NCBI GenBank assembly: GCA_035439505.1
Contig: DAORKJ010000005.1
Span: forward strand, 20,991 to 84,990
Source of the DNA: UBA7236 sp035439505
Lineage (GTDB): Bacteria > Bacteroidota > Bacteroidia > Chitinophagales > BACL12
DNA length: 64,000 nucleotides
Direction: 5' to 3'
In this document: positions 33,799-42,335 of the stretch, in pieces
How the letters are laid out: the number at the start of each line of letters is the position of its first letter
Position numbering within the stretch: position 1 is the stretch's first letter
Notes under the pieces: generated by a model
What the model was told of the DNA's origin: nothing
What the model saw: the letters and a program-made list of their open reading frames with translations, nothing else
Database searches by the model: none
Made by a program: the position numbers and the translations under genes

Positions 33799-34596
33799 TT
33801 GAATATCAACGAATACATATCATCAGGAATACTGGAACTTTACGTTACAGGCGACCTAAGTCAGGCTGAAAGGCTTGAAGTAGAAGCGCTTGCAGCGAAA
33901 CATCCGGAAATTCGCAAAGAGCTCACTGCTATTGAAGAGGCGATGGAGAAATATGCTATGCTGCATGCCGTTGAACCTCCAGCTTCAACACTCAATACCA
34001 TTTTAACCAAAATTGAACAAACGCAACAGCAAGAGGTTAAAGGCAAAATTGTACAAATGGCGTCGCAACCTAAAAATAATACCCTCCGATTATTAGCTTT
34101 CGCAGCCAGTATCTTATTGTTTTTATCGGTTGCCACTAATATTTATTACTTCAATAAATACAAAACCGTAAGCAGCGAATTAGCTGATATTCGCGAAGAC
34201 AATACTTTTATGGCAGGAGAAATGGAAACGCTTAAGGCGAATTACCAAAATCTCGAATCAGAAGTCAATATTGTTAAAAATCCTGATTTTATCGCTATCA
34301 CAATGAAAGGGTTACCTATAAGTCCGGCTTCCACCTCAGTAGTGTATTGGGATAAAGCCAATGGCGACTTGTATGTTAACGCCAACAATCTTCCTGCACC
34401 GGGCCTGGGAAAACAATATCAATTATGGGCCTTAAAAGACGGCAAACCTATTGATGCAGGTGTTTTCGATATCAACGGTAATATTCAGCAAATGAAACAT
34501 ATATCTGAAGCTGATGCTTTTGCAGTAACGCTTGAACCTGCCGGTGGAAGTGTAGCGCCAACGCTCGAATTGCTTTATGTTTATGCCGGCGTTTAA
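33799..34596 (+). CDS. Anti-sigma factor, RskA-like (TTG start)
   Basis: The protein has 265 aa. An N-terminal cytoplasmic domain (about 1-80, SSGILELYVTGDLSQAERLEVEALAAKHPEI cited as SGILELYVTGDLS) would bind the sigma factor. One transmembrane helix (about 95-117, LLAFAASILLFLSVATNIYYF cut here to FAASILLFLSVA) is followed by a coiled segment. A C-terminal RskA-type periplasmic domain (about 170-265, KQYQLWALKDGKPIDAGVF) completes it. It would hold the sigma factor inactive at the inner membrane until signalled. The start is TTG at 33799, with no ATG before the sigma-binding domain. It forms an operon with the sigma gene. Confidence 0.87.
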   Translation: MNINEYISSGILELYVTGDLSQAERLEVEALAAKHPEIRKELTAIEEAMEKYAMLHAVEPPASTLNTILTKIEQTQQQEVKGKIVQMASQPKNNTLRLLAFAASILLFLSVATNIYYFNKYKTVSSELADIREDNTFMAGEMETLKANYQNLESEVNIVKNPDFIAITMKGLPISPASTSVVYWDKANGDLYVNANNLPAPGLGKQYQLWALKDGKPIDAGVFDINGNIQQMKHISEADAFAVTLEPAGGSVAPTLELLYVYAGV

Positions 34597-34691
34597 CCAT
34601 TTTATTTATTCGCTTATTTTACTTTAGCTGCACATCACAAATTTTCGGAATTTGTAGTACGAAAAGCATGTTTTTTCCCATTTCATTTTCC

Positions 34692-34699
34692 TACCTTTG
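34692..34699 (+). promoter_or_regulatory. -7 box (TACCTTTG) for the nuo operon
   Basis: An exact TAnnTTTG match lies 31 nt upstream of nuoA, at the head of the 14-kb operon. A -33 TTTG is not clear at the expected spacing. Confidence 0.5.
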
Positions 34700-34730
34700 C
34701 CGTGCGTTTTAATAAATCGCTTCGATAAAA

Positions 34731-35111
34731 ATGGAAACAGAGGTAGTTAACAGCCAATTAATTGATTACGCAGCCATATTTGTGCAGTTTGTTGTAGCTG
34801 CCGGCTTCGTACTTACCACCATTTATTTCGCTCAAAAAATCGGCCCTAAACATAAGTCGGTTAAAAAGTTCGAAAGTTTTGAGTGTGGTCTCGATTCAAT
34901 TGGTAATGCCCGCCTTCCATTTTCAGTAAAATATTTCCTTGTGGCTATTCTTTTTGTGTTGTTTGATGTGGAAGTAATTTTCTTTTACCCTTGGGCGGTT
35001 AATTTCCGTGAACTAGGGGAATCAGGTTTTGTTAAGATGTTAGCGTTTATTGCGCCTTTACTCCTCGGCTACTTTTATATTATTAAAAAAGGTGCCCTGA
35101 AGTGGGAATAA
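34731..35111 (+). CDS. nuoA: NADH dehydrogenase (quinone) subunit A
   Basis: The 126-aa inner-membrane subunit of complex I has three transmembrane helices. The family signature is present in KFESFECGLDSIGNARLPFSVKYF (quoted here as ESFECGLDS, about residues 44-52) and LFDVEVIFFYPWA (about 80-92). The conserved loop Cys at the quinone site is in ECGL. It is the first gene of the nuo operon, 86 nt before nuoB. Confidence 0.95.
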   Translation: METEVVNSQLIDYAAIFVQFVVAAGFVLTTIYFAQKIGPKHKSVKKFESFECGLDSIGNARLPFSVKYFLVAILFVLFDVEVIFFYPWAVNFRELGESGFVKMLAFIAPLLLGYFYIIKKGALKWE

Positions 35112-35197
35112 CTAACTGAGACTGAACATATTTCAGCCCAGCCAGTCTCGAAAATTTAACCGGTTCGCCAAAAACGAATCCTAAAAATATTACCGAC

Positions 35198-35734
35198 GTG
35201 GTAAAAGTTACAGAAGCACCGGAAATGTATACAGGCGAAGGCTACGGCCTTACCCGCCTCGAAAAAATTGTTGGACTGGCCCGCGCTAACTCCATTTGGC
35301 CCCTTCCATTTGCTACCTCTTGTTGTGGAATAGAATTTATGGCTACCATGGGTGCCACTTACGATCTAGGCCGTTTTGGTGCCGAAAGATTGAGTTTTTC
35401 TCCAAGACAAGCTGATTTGCTTATGGTAATGGGTACCATTTCTAAAAAAATGGGACCCGTACTCAAACAGGTATATATCCAAATGGCCGAACCTAAATGG
35501 GTAATTGCCGTTGGTGCCTGCGCATCAAGTGGCGGTATTTTCGATACCTATTCAGTGTTACAGGGTATCGATAAAGTAATTCCTGTTGATGTATACGTGC
35601 CTGGTTGCCCTCCTCCGCCGGAAGCAATTTTAGATGGCATTATTAAAATTCAGGAACTGATTAAAACCGAAAGCTTCAGAAGAAGAGAATCGGAAGAATA
35701 TCAAAAATTATTGACCAGCTACGGAATAGAATGA
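35198..35734 (+). CDS. nuoB: NADH dehydrogenase subunit B (N2 cluster), GTG start
   Basis: This 178-aa peripheral Q-module subunit carries the terminal N2 [4Fe-4S] cluster next to the quinone site. Its ligands are visible in ATSCCGIEF (two adjacent Cys, about residues 41-42), VGACASSGG (about 107) and VPGCPPPPE (about 137). The start is GTG at 35198, which gives VKVTEAPEMYTGEGYG, the normal N-terminal length. No in-frame ATG exists upstream, and the next ATG is nine codons later. It overlaps nuoC by 4 nt. Confidence 0.95.
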   Translation: MVKVTEAPEMYTGEGYGLTRLEKIVGLARANSIWPLPFATSCCGIEFMATMGATYDLGRFGAERLSFSPRQADLLMVMGTISKKMGPVLKQVYIQMAEPKWVIAVGACASSGGIFDTYSVLQGIDKVIPVDVYVPGCPPPPEAILDGIIKIQELIKTESFRRRESEEYQKLLTSYGIE

Positions 35735-36240
35735 GCGATAAAGTAGAAAACGGATTAATCGAAAGCCTCTTAAAAGAGCAATTCGGCGATGCCATACGCA
35801 GCGTGGAAGAATCATACGGTATGCTTGATATCGTAGTGAAACGCGAAAAAATTATCGAAATTATTACCTGGTTGCGCGATAGTAGTCTGCTAAGTTTTAA
35901 TTTTTTAACCAGCCTCTGCGGAATGCATTTTCCCGATAATAAAGGAGAAGAATTAGGTGTGGTTTACCATATGCACAGTTTTGCCAATAATAAACGCATT
36001 CGTTTACATATCCTGTTTTCAATCAGCGACCCTGTTGTGCCAACTGTAACCGGATTATATAGAACTGCAAACTGGATGGAACGCGAAACATTCGATTTTT
36101 TTGGCATTAAATTCACCGGCCACCCTGATTTAAGAAGAATATTGAATATGGAAGATATGCAGTATCATCCGTTGTTAAAACAATATCCGCTTGAAGACGG
36201 AACCAGAACCGATAAAGAAGATAAATATTTCGGACGTTAA
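35731..36240 (+). CDS. nuoC: NADH dehydrogenase subunit C (30 kDa)
   Basis: The 169-aa Q-module subunit is separate from NuoD, unlike the NuoCD fusion of E. coli. It contains the 30-kDa signature in NWMERETFDFFGIKFTGHPDLRRI (quoted here as ERETFDFFGI, about residues 113-122), followed by LRRILNMEDM and PLLKQYPLEDG. The ATG overlaps the nuoB stop by 4 nt, and nuoD follows after 49 nt. Confidence 0.95.
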   Translation: MSDKVENGLIESLLKEQFGDAIRSVEESYGMLDIVVKREKIIEIITWLRDSSLLSFNFLTSLCGMHFPDNKGEELGVVYHMHSFANNKRIRLHILFSISDPVVPTVTGLYRTANWMERETFDFFGIKFTGHPDLRRILNMEDMQYHPLLKQYPLEDGTRTDKEDKYFGR

Positions 36241-36289
36241 CCGAACTTAATAAAAGGGCGAAATTATTTTTCCCCAAATAAAAAAAACG

Positions 36290-37534
36290 ATGAGTGATAT
36301 TCAATTAAGCAATAACAAAAAAGACCGCCAGTTTTTAAATGGTGTGGAGCAATCTGATGAGGAATTAAAACAATATAATTACCTCAACCTCGGACCAACT
36401 CACCCGGCTACGCACGGTATTTTCCAAAACATTTTAAAAATGGATGGAGAAATAATTATCGATGCTCAGCCTACTATCGGTTATATTCATCGCGCTTTCG
36501 AAAAACTGGCTGAACATCGCCCGTATTATCAGGTAACACCAATTACCGACCGCTTAAATTATTGTTCTTCTCCAATTAATAATATCGGCTGGCATATGAC
36601 AGTCGAAAAATTACTCAATGTAAAAACACCTAAAAAAGTGGATTACATGCGGGTAATTATTATGGAATTAGCACGTATTGCCGACCATATTGTTTGTAAT
36701 TCGGTAATTGCCGTTGATACCGGAGCATTAACCGGATTTTTATATGTATTTCAGTGGAGAGAAAAAATTTACGAATTATACGAACAAATTTGCGGCGCAA
36801 GATTAACTACAAATATTGGTCGTATTGGTGGATTTGAACGCGATTTTACACCTGATGTGTATCGCCGTTTAGATGAGTTTCTAAAAGATTTCCCTAAAGC
36901 ATTAAAAGAATTCGAAAACATGGTAATGCGCAACCGCATTTTCATGGATAGAACAATTAAAACAGGACCTATTTCCGGCGAACGCGCTTTGGAATACGGA
37001 TTTACTGGACCAAATTTACGCGCTGCAGGTGTAGATTATGATGTGCGTGTGATGACACCTTACAGCAGTTATGAAGATTTTGATTTTATTATTCCGATTG
37101 GAACTCAGGGCGATACTTACGATAGATTTTGTGTTCGTGAAGAAGAAATGTGGCAAAGCTTAAGTATTATTCGTCAGGCTTTAGATAAAATGCCTAAAAC
37201 AAATGAATTTTTTGCCGACGTTCCTGAATTTTATTTGCCTCCGAAAGATGCAGTTTATAATACCATGGAAGGATTAATCTGGCATTTTAAAATTGTAATG
37301 GGCGAAGTAAATGTTCCAAAAGGTCAGGTATATCATTGTGTGGAAGGTGGAAATGGTGAGTTAGGATTTTATTTAGTGAGCGATGGTGGTCGTCAGCCTT
37401 TCCGTTTGCATTTCAGAAGACCATGTTTTATTTATTATCAGGCATATCCTGAAATGATTAAAGGTGCTTTATTAAGTGATGCCATTATTACCATGAGCAG
37501 CATGAACGTAATTGCAGGAGAATTAGATGCGTAA
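36290..37534 (+). CDS. nuoD: NADH dehydrogenase subunit D (49 kDa)
   Basis: The 414-aa subunit, homologous to the large subunit of NiFe hydrogenases, forms the quinone cavity with NuoB. Key motifs are LGPTHPATHGIFQ (about residues 31-43, with the quinone-site His), YIHRAFEKLAE, RLNYCSSPINN, and the C-terminal DPVxGELDA-like end INVIAGELDA (here MNVIAGELDA). Length and motifs are standard. It is 40 nt upstream of nuoE. Confidence 0.96.
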   Translation: MSDIQLSNNKKDRQFLNGVEQSDEELKQYNYLNLGPTHPATHGIFQNILKMDGEIIIDAQPTIGYIHRAFEKLAEHRPYYQVTPITDRLNYCSSPINNIGWHMTVEKLLNVKTPKKVDYMRVIIMELARIADHIVCNSVIAVDTGALTGFLYVFQWREKIYELYEQICGARLTTNIGRIGGFERDFTPDVYRRLDEFLKDFPKALKEFENMVMRNRIFMDRTIKTGPISGERALEYGFTGPNLRAAGVDYDVRVMTPYSSYEDFDFIIPIGTQGDTYDRFCVREEEMWQSLSIIRQALDKMPKTNEFFADVPEFYLPPKDAVYNTMEGLIWHFKIVMGEVNVPKGQVYHCVEGGNGELGFYLVSDGGRQPFRLHFRRPCFIYYQAYPEMIKGALLSDAIITMSSMNVIAGELDA

Positions 37535-37574
37535 TTTATTGATCTCCTGAAAGGGAGTAATTTTTATATTAGTA

Positions 37575-38096
37575 ATGACAGAAGTACAAAAAATTGAATT
37601 TTCACCGGAAGCGATGCTCGAAGTTAGCCGCATCGTAAGTCATTATCCGCAAGATAAAATGAAATCTGCGCTGTTGCCGGTGTTACATATTGCACAAAAC
37701 GAATTTGGCGGATGGTTAAGTGCAGAAACAATGGATTATGTTGCGCGATTGTTACATATTCATCCAATTGAAGTGTATGAAGTGGCAACATTTTATTCGA
37801 TGTATAATACCAAACCGGTAGGAAAAATTTTAATTGAAGTGTGCCAGACAGGTCCGTGTTGTTTAAATGGTGCTGAAAAAATTGTCAGCTACATCGAAAA
37901 AAAATTAAATATCAAAGTTGGTGAAACAACAAAAGATAACATGTTTACTTTAAAAACTGTGGAATGTTTAGGTGCTTGTGGATATGCACCTATGTTTCAA
38001 ATTGGCGAAACATTTTATGAGCATTTAACGGAAGAAAAAGTAGATCAGATTTTAGAAAATCTGAAACAGGAAAAATTAAAAGCAATAAATAATTGA
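37575..38096 (+). CDS. nuoE: NADH dehydrogenase subunit E (24 kDa, [2Fe-2S])
   Basis: The 173-aa N-module subunit binds the N1a [2Fe-2S] cluster. The four ligand cysteines are in VCQTGPCCLNG (about residue 95) and ECLGACGYAP (about 135). The N-terminal helical bundle (SHYPQDKMKSALLPVLH) and VYEVATFYSMYNT are typical of the thioredoxin-like 24-kDa family. It lies between nuoD and nuoF. Confidence 0.96.
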   Translation: MTEVQKIEFSPEAMLEVSRIVSHYPQDKMKSALLPVLHIAQNEFGGWLSAETMDYVARLLHIHPIEVYEVATFYSMYNTKPVGKILIEVCQTGPCCLNGAEKIVSYIEKKLNIKVGETTKDNMFTLKTVECLGACGYAPMFQIGETFYEHLTEEKVDQILENLKQEKLKAINN

Positions 38097-38123
38097 TGCT
38101 CACGTAGCATATCAAATCATACT

Positions 38124-39470
38124 ATGGGTCGCAAATTATTATTAGAACATCTGAATAAAGCCAACATCAACACGATGGAAGGTTACCTTCAAAACGGAGG
38201 TTATCGTTCAGTTGAAAAAGCTTTAAAAAAAATGACACCTGATGAAATTACCGAAGAGGTAAAAAAATCAGGATTGCGCGGTCGCGGCGGCGCTGGGTTT
38301 GCTACGGGAATGAAATGGAGTTTCCTCGATAAAAATTCAGGTAAACCACGTTATTTATTATGTAATGCAGATGAAAGTGAACCGGGCACATTTAAGGATA
38401 GATTATTAATGGAAAAAATCCCTCACCTATTAATTGAAGGGATGATTGTTTCCAGTTATGCTTTAGGTTGTCGTACTTCCTATATTTATATCCGCGGTGA
38501 ATACATGTTTATTTTGCGCATTTTAGAAAAGGCAATTGCTGAAGCTTACGCTAAAGGATTTTTAGGAGAAAATATTTTAGGTAGCGGATATTCACTCGAC
38601 TTACATGTGCATCCGGGTGCAGGTGCTTATATCTGTGGTGAAGAAACGGCATTAATCGAATCACTTGAAGGTAAACGTGGTAACCCGCGAATTAAACCAC
38701 CATTTCCTGCTATTGCCGGATTATGGGGTTGCCCGACAATTGTAAACAATGTTGAATCTATTGCTGCTGTTGTTCCTATTATTAACGATGGTGGCGATGA
38801 ATATGCAAAAATCGGTATTGGAAAATCAACCGGTACAAAATTAATTTCGGCATCAGGTAATATTAATAAACCTGGAGTGTATGAAATTGAAATGGGCATT
38901 TCAGTTGAAGAATTTATTTATTCAGATGAATATTGCGGAGGCATAAAAAATAATTTGGAATTAAAAGCCTGTGTTCCGGGTGGAAGTTCAGTGCCAATTT
39001 TGCCAAAACATTTATTGTTAAAAATGAGTGATGGTAATCCGCGTTTAATGACTTACGAAAGTTTAAGTGAAGGTGGATTTGCAACCGGAAGTATGTTAGG
39101 CTCCGGCGGATTTATTGTGTATGATGAAAAAGCATGTATTGTTCGCAACACATGGAACTTTGCACGTTTTTATCATCATGAAAGTTGTGGTCAGTGTTCA
39201 CCTTGCCGCGAAGGAACCGGCTGGATGGAACGTGTGTTACATAATATAGAATACGGTCACGGAAAAATGGAAGATATAGATTTGTTATGGGATATTCAGC
39301 GCAAAATTGAGGGCAATACCATTTGTCCTTTAGGTGATGCAGCTGCATGGCCCGTAGCTGCAGCAATTCGTCATTTCCGTCACGAATTTGAATATCATGT
39401 GAAATATCCGAATCGCGTGTTTGATGAAGACCACGTGTATCAACCGGAAATGAAAATGCAAAAAGTGTAA
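38124..39470 (+). CDS. nuoF: NADH dehydrogenase subunit F (51 kDa, NADH/FMN)
   Basis: The 448-aa subunit binds NADH and FMN and passes electrons to the N3 cluster. GLRGRGGAGFATGMKW (about residues 52-67) is the nucleotide-binding loop, followed by CNADESEPGTFKDR. The N3 [4Fe-4S] ligands are in SCGQCSPCREG (about 354) and NTICPLGDA (about 397). It is complete and of usual length. It is 27 nt upstream of the nuoG gene. Confidence 0.96.
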   Translation: MGRKLLLEHLNKANINTMEGYLQNGGYRSVEKALKKMTPDEITEEVKKSGLRGRGGAGFATGMKWSFLDKNSGKPRYLLCNADESEPGTFKDRLLMEKIPHLLIEGMIVSSYALGCRTSYIYIRGEYMFILRILEKAIAEAYAKGFLGENILGSGYSLDLHVHPGAGAYICGEETALIESLEGKRGNPRIKPPFPAIAGLWGCPTIVNNVESIAAVVPIINDGGDEYAKIGIGKSTGTKLISASGNINKPGVYEIEMGISVEEFIYSDEYCGGIKNNLELKACVPGGSSVPILPKHLLLKMSDGNPRLMTYESLSEGGFATGSMLGSGGFIVYDEKACIVRNTWNFARFYHHESCGQCSPCREGTGWMERVLHNIEYGHGKMEDIDLLWDIQRKIEGNTICPLGDAAAWPVAAAIRHFRHEFEYHVKYPNRVFDEDHVYQPEMKMQKV

Positions 39471-39497
39471 AGCAATTAATTGTTATAAAATAATAAC

Positions 39498-40445
39498 ATG
39501 CCAAAAGTAACAATAGACGATATCACCATTGACGTTCCCGCAGGAACTACCATTCTGGAAGCAGCCAGAATGATAGGCGAAAATGTGCCGCCGGCAATGT
39601 GTTATTATTCCAAATTAAAAGGAAGCGGAGGAAAATGTCGCGTGTGTTTGGTTAAAGTAACCAAAGGAAGCGAAAAAGACCCGCGCCCTATGCCAAAATT
39701 AGTTGCGAGTTGTCGCACTGCGGTGATGGATGGCATGGAAGTAAAAAATGTAACCTCTCCTGAAGTAATTGAAGCAAGAAAAGGTGTGGTGGAATTTTTA
39801 TTGGTAAACCATCCTCTCGATTGCCCCGTTTGCGATCAGGCCGGTGAATGTCATTTACAGGATTTAAGTTACGAGCACGGTGCTGCACAAAGCCGTTACG
39901 AATTTAAAAGAAGAACTTTTGAAACAAGAGATATCGGCGATAAAATAAAATTGCATATGAATAGATGCATTTTATGTTATCGTTGTACACAAGTTGCCGA
40001 CCAGTTAACTGATCAACGCGTGCATGGTGTTTTAGGAAGAGGTGAAGTTTCTGAAATTTCAACTTATATCGAAACAGCCATAGACAACGAATTTTCAGGT
40101 AATATGATTGACGTTTGTCCGGTTGGTGCTTTAACAGATAAAACATTCCGTTTTAAATCAAGAGTGTGGTTCACCAAACCTGTGTATGCGCATCGTAATT
40201 GCACAAAATGTACAGGTAAAGTTACACTGTGGTATCAGGGAGAAGAAGTGTTGCGTGTAACCAGCCGCAAAGATCAGTGGGGCGAAAGTGAAGCATTTAT
40301 CTGTAACGAATGTCGTTTCGATAAAAAAGCAACTGCCGATTGGAAAATTGAAGGGCCGGCACATGTTGACCGCCACTCGGTGATTTCACAAAATCATTAC
40401 GAGCTGCCTTTCGAATTACCGGTAACGCAGAAGAAATTGCAGTAG
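39498..40445 (+). CDS. nuoG: NADH dehydrogenase subunit G, short form
   Basis: The protein has 315 aa, far shorter than the roughly 900-aa NuoG of Proteobacteria because the molybdopterin-fold domain is missing, as is usual in Bacteroidota. A [2Fe-2S] domain (CYYSKLKGSGGKCRVC, about 34-49), a His-Cys [4Fe-4S] segment (CPVCDQAGECHLQ, about 112) and a [4Fe-4S] site (CILCYRCTQV, about 156, with VCPVGALTDK about 203) are all present. The end keeps a CTKC ... CNEC pair (about 235-274), a remnant of the next domain. A 273-nt spacer with repeats and a hairpin follows before nuoH. Confidence 0.92.
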   Translation: MPKVTIDDITIDVPAGTTILEAARMIGENVPPAMCYYSKLKGSGGKCRVCLVKVTKGSEKDPRPMPKLVASCRTAVMDGMEVKNVTSPEVIEARKGVVEFLLVNHPLDCPVCDQAGECHLQDLSYEHGAAQSRYEFKRRTFETRDIGDKIKLHMNRCILCYRCTQVADQLTDQRVHGVLGRGEVSEISTYIETAIDNEFSGNMIDVCPVGALTDKTFRFKSRVWFTKPVYAHRNCTKCTGKVTLWYQGEEVLRVTSRKDQWGESEAFICNECRFDKKATADWKIEGPAHVDRHSVISQNHYELPFELPVTQKKLQ

Positions 40446-40463
40446 GGAAAAAAATGAACAGCC

Positions 40464-40520
40464 GATTGAGCAGGATTGAAACAATCCCGATAGTTATCAG
40501 GAGAGCAAAATTGAATCAAG
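40464..40520 (+). repeat. 57-nt dispersed repeat, copy 1 (nuoG-nuoH spacer)
   Basis: This segment aligns with 41785-41841 on the other side of nuoH over 57 nt with few differences (shared core ATCCCGATAG and GCAAAATTGAA). The core here, CCCGATAGTTATCAGG, is a decayed palindrome. A similar GAGCAGGATTG string recurs at about 60449-60459. Confidence 0.6.
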
Positions 40521-40560
40521 TTTGATAGGGATTAGGGGAATCAAAATAGAGTTATTCCGA

Positions 40561-40590
40561 AATCAATTAGGTTAAACTTAATTGATTTTT
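40561..40590 (+). terminator. Terminator-like hairpin inside the nuo operon
   Basis: AATCAATTA (40561-40569) pairs with TAATTGATT (40579-40587), with further inner pairs, and is followed by a T run. It is AT-rich but shaped like an intrinsic terminator or attenuator, and lies between nuoG and nuoH. Confidence 0.4.
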
Positions 40591-40655
40591 ATAAATAAAT
40601 TTTATAAATAAAAAGAACAAGTAGAAGCAGTTTTTAACCATAAAGAGCGAACCGA

Positions 40656-40687
40656 AATTTTGTTCAATTTTGTTCAATTCTGTTTCA
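40656..40687 (+). repeat. TTTTGTTCAA short tandem repeat upstream of nuoH
   Basis: About three units of a 10-nt motif (TTTTGTTCAA, last unit imperfect) occur here. They are the reverse complement of the TTGAACAAAA units found after nuoH and after the four-helix-bundle gene. Confidence 0.55.
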
Positions 40688-40718
40688 ATAATAAAATACC
40701 AAACACCGTATCATCCAA

Positions 40719-41759
40719 ATGATCGACCCGATATTAATATTTAAAATAATTCTCGTTGTAGTGCTTTTTGCATTATCACTTGCAATTGCCGCATATAGTA
40801 CTTATGCTGAACGTAAAGTAGCAGCATTTATGCAAGACCGCCTTGGACCAAATCGTGCAGGACCATTTGGGTTGTTGCAACCTTTAGCCGATGGTGTTAA
40901 AATGTTTATGAAAGAAGATTTTATTCCTGCAGCATCTAATCGATTTTTATTTATTGCAGGTCCTGCTATTACTATGATTACGGCATTAATGACAAGTGCG
41001 GTAATTCCATGGGGACCAAATGTTACCATTAATGGAACCAGTGTACCATTGCAGGTAGCGGATATTAATATTGGTGTATTATATGTATTAGGAGTTGTGA
41101 GTTTAGGGGTTTACGGAATTATGATTGGTGGATGGGCTTCTAATAATAAATATTCATTACTTGGAGCCGTTCGTGCATCAAGCCAAATGATTAGTTATGA
41201 ATTAGCAATGGGTATGAGCATAATTGCTGTTGTAATGTCAACCGGCTCATTAAGTTTAGGAAGTATTGTAAATGCACAAAGCGATTGGGCAGGTATGAAT
41301 TGGAACGTATTTGTTCAGCCACTCGGATGTTTAATTTTTATTATTTGTGCTTTTGCTGAATGTAACAGAACACCTTTCGATTTGCCCGAATCGGAAACCG
41401 AGTTAGTTGGTGGATTCCATACTGAATACAGTTCAATGAAACTTGGATTCTTTTTATTCGCCGAATATGTAAATATGTTTATCTCAAGCGCAATGATTAC
41501 CTGCTTGTATTTTGGCGGATATAATTTTCCAGGTATGGAAGCGGTTCAGGGGTCAGTTGGTGAAATATGGTTTGTGCTGATTTGTGTAGCGGTAATGTTT
41601 GCTAAAGTTTTGTTCTTCGTATTCTTCTTTATGTGGATTCGCTGGACAATACCAAGATTCCGTTTCGACCAGTTGTTGAATTTAGGATGGAAAGTGTTAC
41701 TCCCGTTGTCGATATTAAATGTATTGATTACAGGAGCGGTGATTATATTTTTGAATTGA
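40719..41759 (+). CDS. nuoH: NADH dehydrogenase subunit H
   Basis: The 346-aa membrane subunit joins the Q-module to the proton-pumping arm and lines the quinone tunnel. About eight transmembrane helices are visible. Family motifs are AYSTYAERKVAAFMQDRLGPNRAGPFGLLQ (quoted as ERKVAAFMQDRLGPNR, about residues 31-46), GVKMFMKEDF and FAECNRTPFDLPESETELV (quoted as AECNRTPFDLPE, about 214). It is isolated from its operon neighbours by repeat-bearing spacers on both sides. Confidence 0.95.
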   Translation: MIDPILIFKIILVVVLFALSLAIAAYSTYAERKVAAFMQDRLGPNRAGPFGLLQPLADGVKMFMKEDFIPAASNRFLFIAGPAITMITALMTSAVIPWGPNVTINGTSVPLQVADINIGVLYVLGVVSLGVYGIMIGGWASNNKYSLLGAVRASSQMISYELAMGMSIIAVVMSTGSLSLGSIVNAQSDWAGMNWNVFVQPLGCLIFIICAFAECNRTPFDLPESETELVGGFHTEYSSMKLGFFLFAEYVNMFISSAMITCLYFGGYNFPGMEAVQGSVGEIWFVLICVAVMFAKVLFFVFFFMWIRWTIPRFRFDQLLNLGWKVLLPLSILNVLITGAVIIFLN

Positions 41760-41870
41760 AGCAAAATTGAACAAAATTGAGCAAGATTGAAGCAAAATTG
41801 AGCAATCCCGATAGCTATCGGGAGAAGCAAAATTGAACAAGTTAGAAATCATCTCGATATTTATCGAGAA
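41760..41870 (+). repeat. TTGAACAAAA/TTGAGCAAAA repeats with two palindromes (nuoH-S23 spacer), includes 57-nt repeat copy 2
   Basis: Degenerate 10-11-nt units (AAAATTGAACA, AAAATTGAGCA) run from the nuoH stop. The 57-nt repeat copy 2 is at 41785-41841 and contains a perfect 16-nt palindrome (CCCGATAGCTATCGGG, 41807-41822). A second hairpin, TCTCGATA-TT-TATCGAGA, is at 41852-41869. Confidence 0.65.
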
Positions 41871-41945
41871 TAAAATTTAAAAATTTTGCCTCAATTTTGA
41901 TCAATTAATAAATATTTTATTTTTTAACCCTTAGAAATAGTTTTT

Positions 41946-42335
41946 GTGCATCCTGATTTATTAAAGGCCAGGACGAAAAAATTTGCAATAGCTTGTTTAG
42001 AAATTTGCAAACGTATTCCTCCGGTGCCTGAAAACAATGTTCTTAAAATACAATTATCAAAATCCGGCACCTCTGTAGGAGCTAACTATAGGGCAGCTTG
42101 TAGAGCAAGGTCTCAAAATGAGTTTATTGCTAAGTTGTCAATAGTTAATGAAGAAGCAGATGAAAGTTGTTATTGGTTGGAAGTGATTACAGAAGGCAAA
42201 GTATTAGCCGATGCTGAAACTATTAAATTGCTTAAAGAAGCAAATGAATTAAATGCCATTTTTACGGCATCGGCAAAAACAGCGAAAATGAATCGTTGGC
42301 TCAAGCAACAAGGTGATAAGAAGATTGATAGTTGA
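41946..42335 (+). CDS. Four-helix-bundle protein (23S rRNA intervening-sequence/S23 family) inserted in the nuo operon, GTG start
   Basis: The 129-aa protein starts at GTG 41946 (HPDLLKARTKKFAIA). The S23/IVS family signature is clear: LKIQLSKSGTSVGANYRAAC (about residues 33-52), ARSQNEFIAKLSIVNEEADE (about 53-72) and SCYWLEVITEG (73-83). These proteins are small pentameric helical bundles of unknown cellular role, related to the Avd accessory protein of diversity-generating retroelements. It has nothing to do with complex I, is flanked by short repeats, and separates nuoH from nuoI, so it was probably inserted. No reverse transcriptase is nearby. Confidence 0.88.
   Translation: MHPDLLKARTKKFAIACLEICKRIPPVPENNVLKIQLSKSGTSVGANYRAACRARSQNEFIAKLSIVNEEADESCYWLEVITEGKVLADAETIKLLKEANELNAIFTASAKTAKMNRWLKQQGDKKIDS

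Noticed and set aside
41946..42335. Diversity-generating retroelement, because the S23-type protein is Avd-like
   Set aside because: No reverse transcriptase and no template/variable repeat pair with adenine-specific differences was seen in the window.
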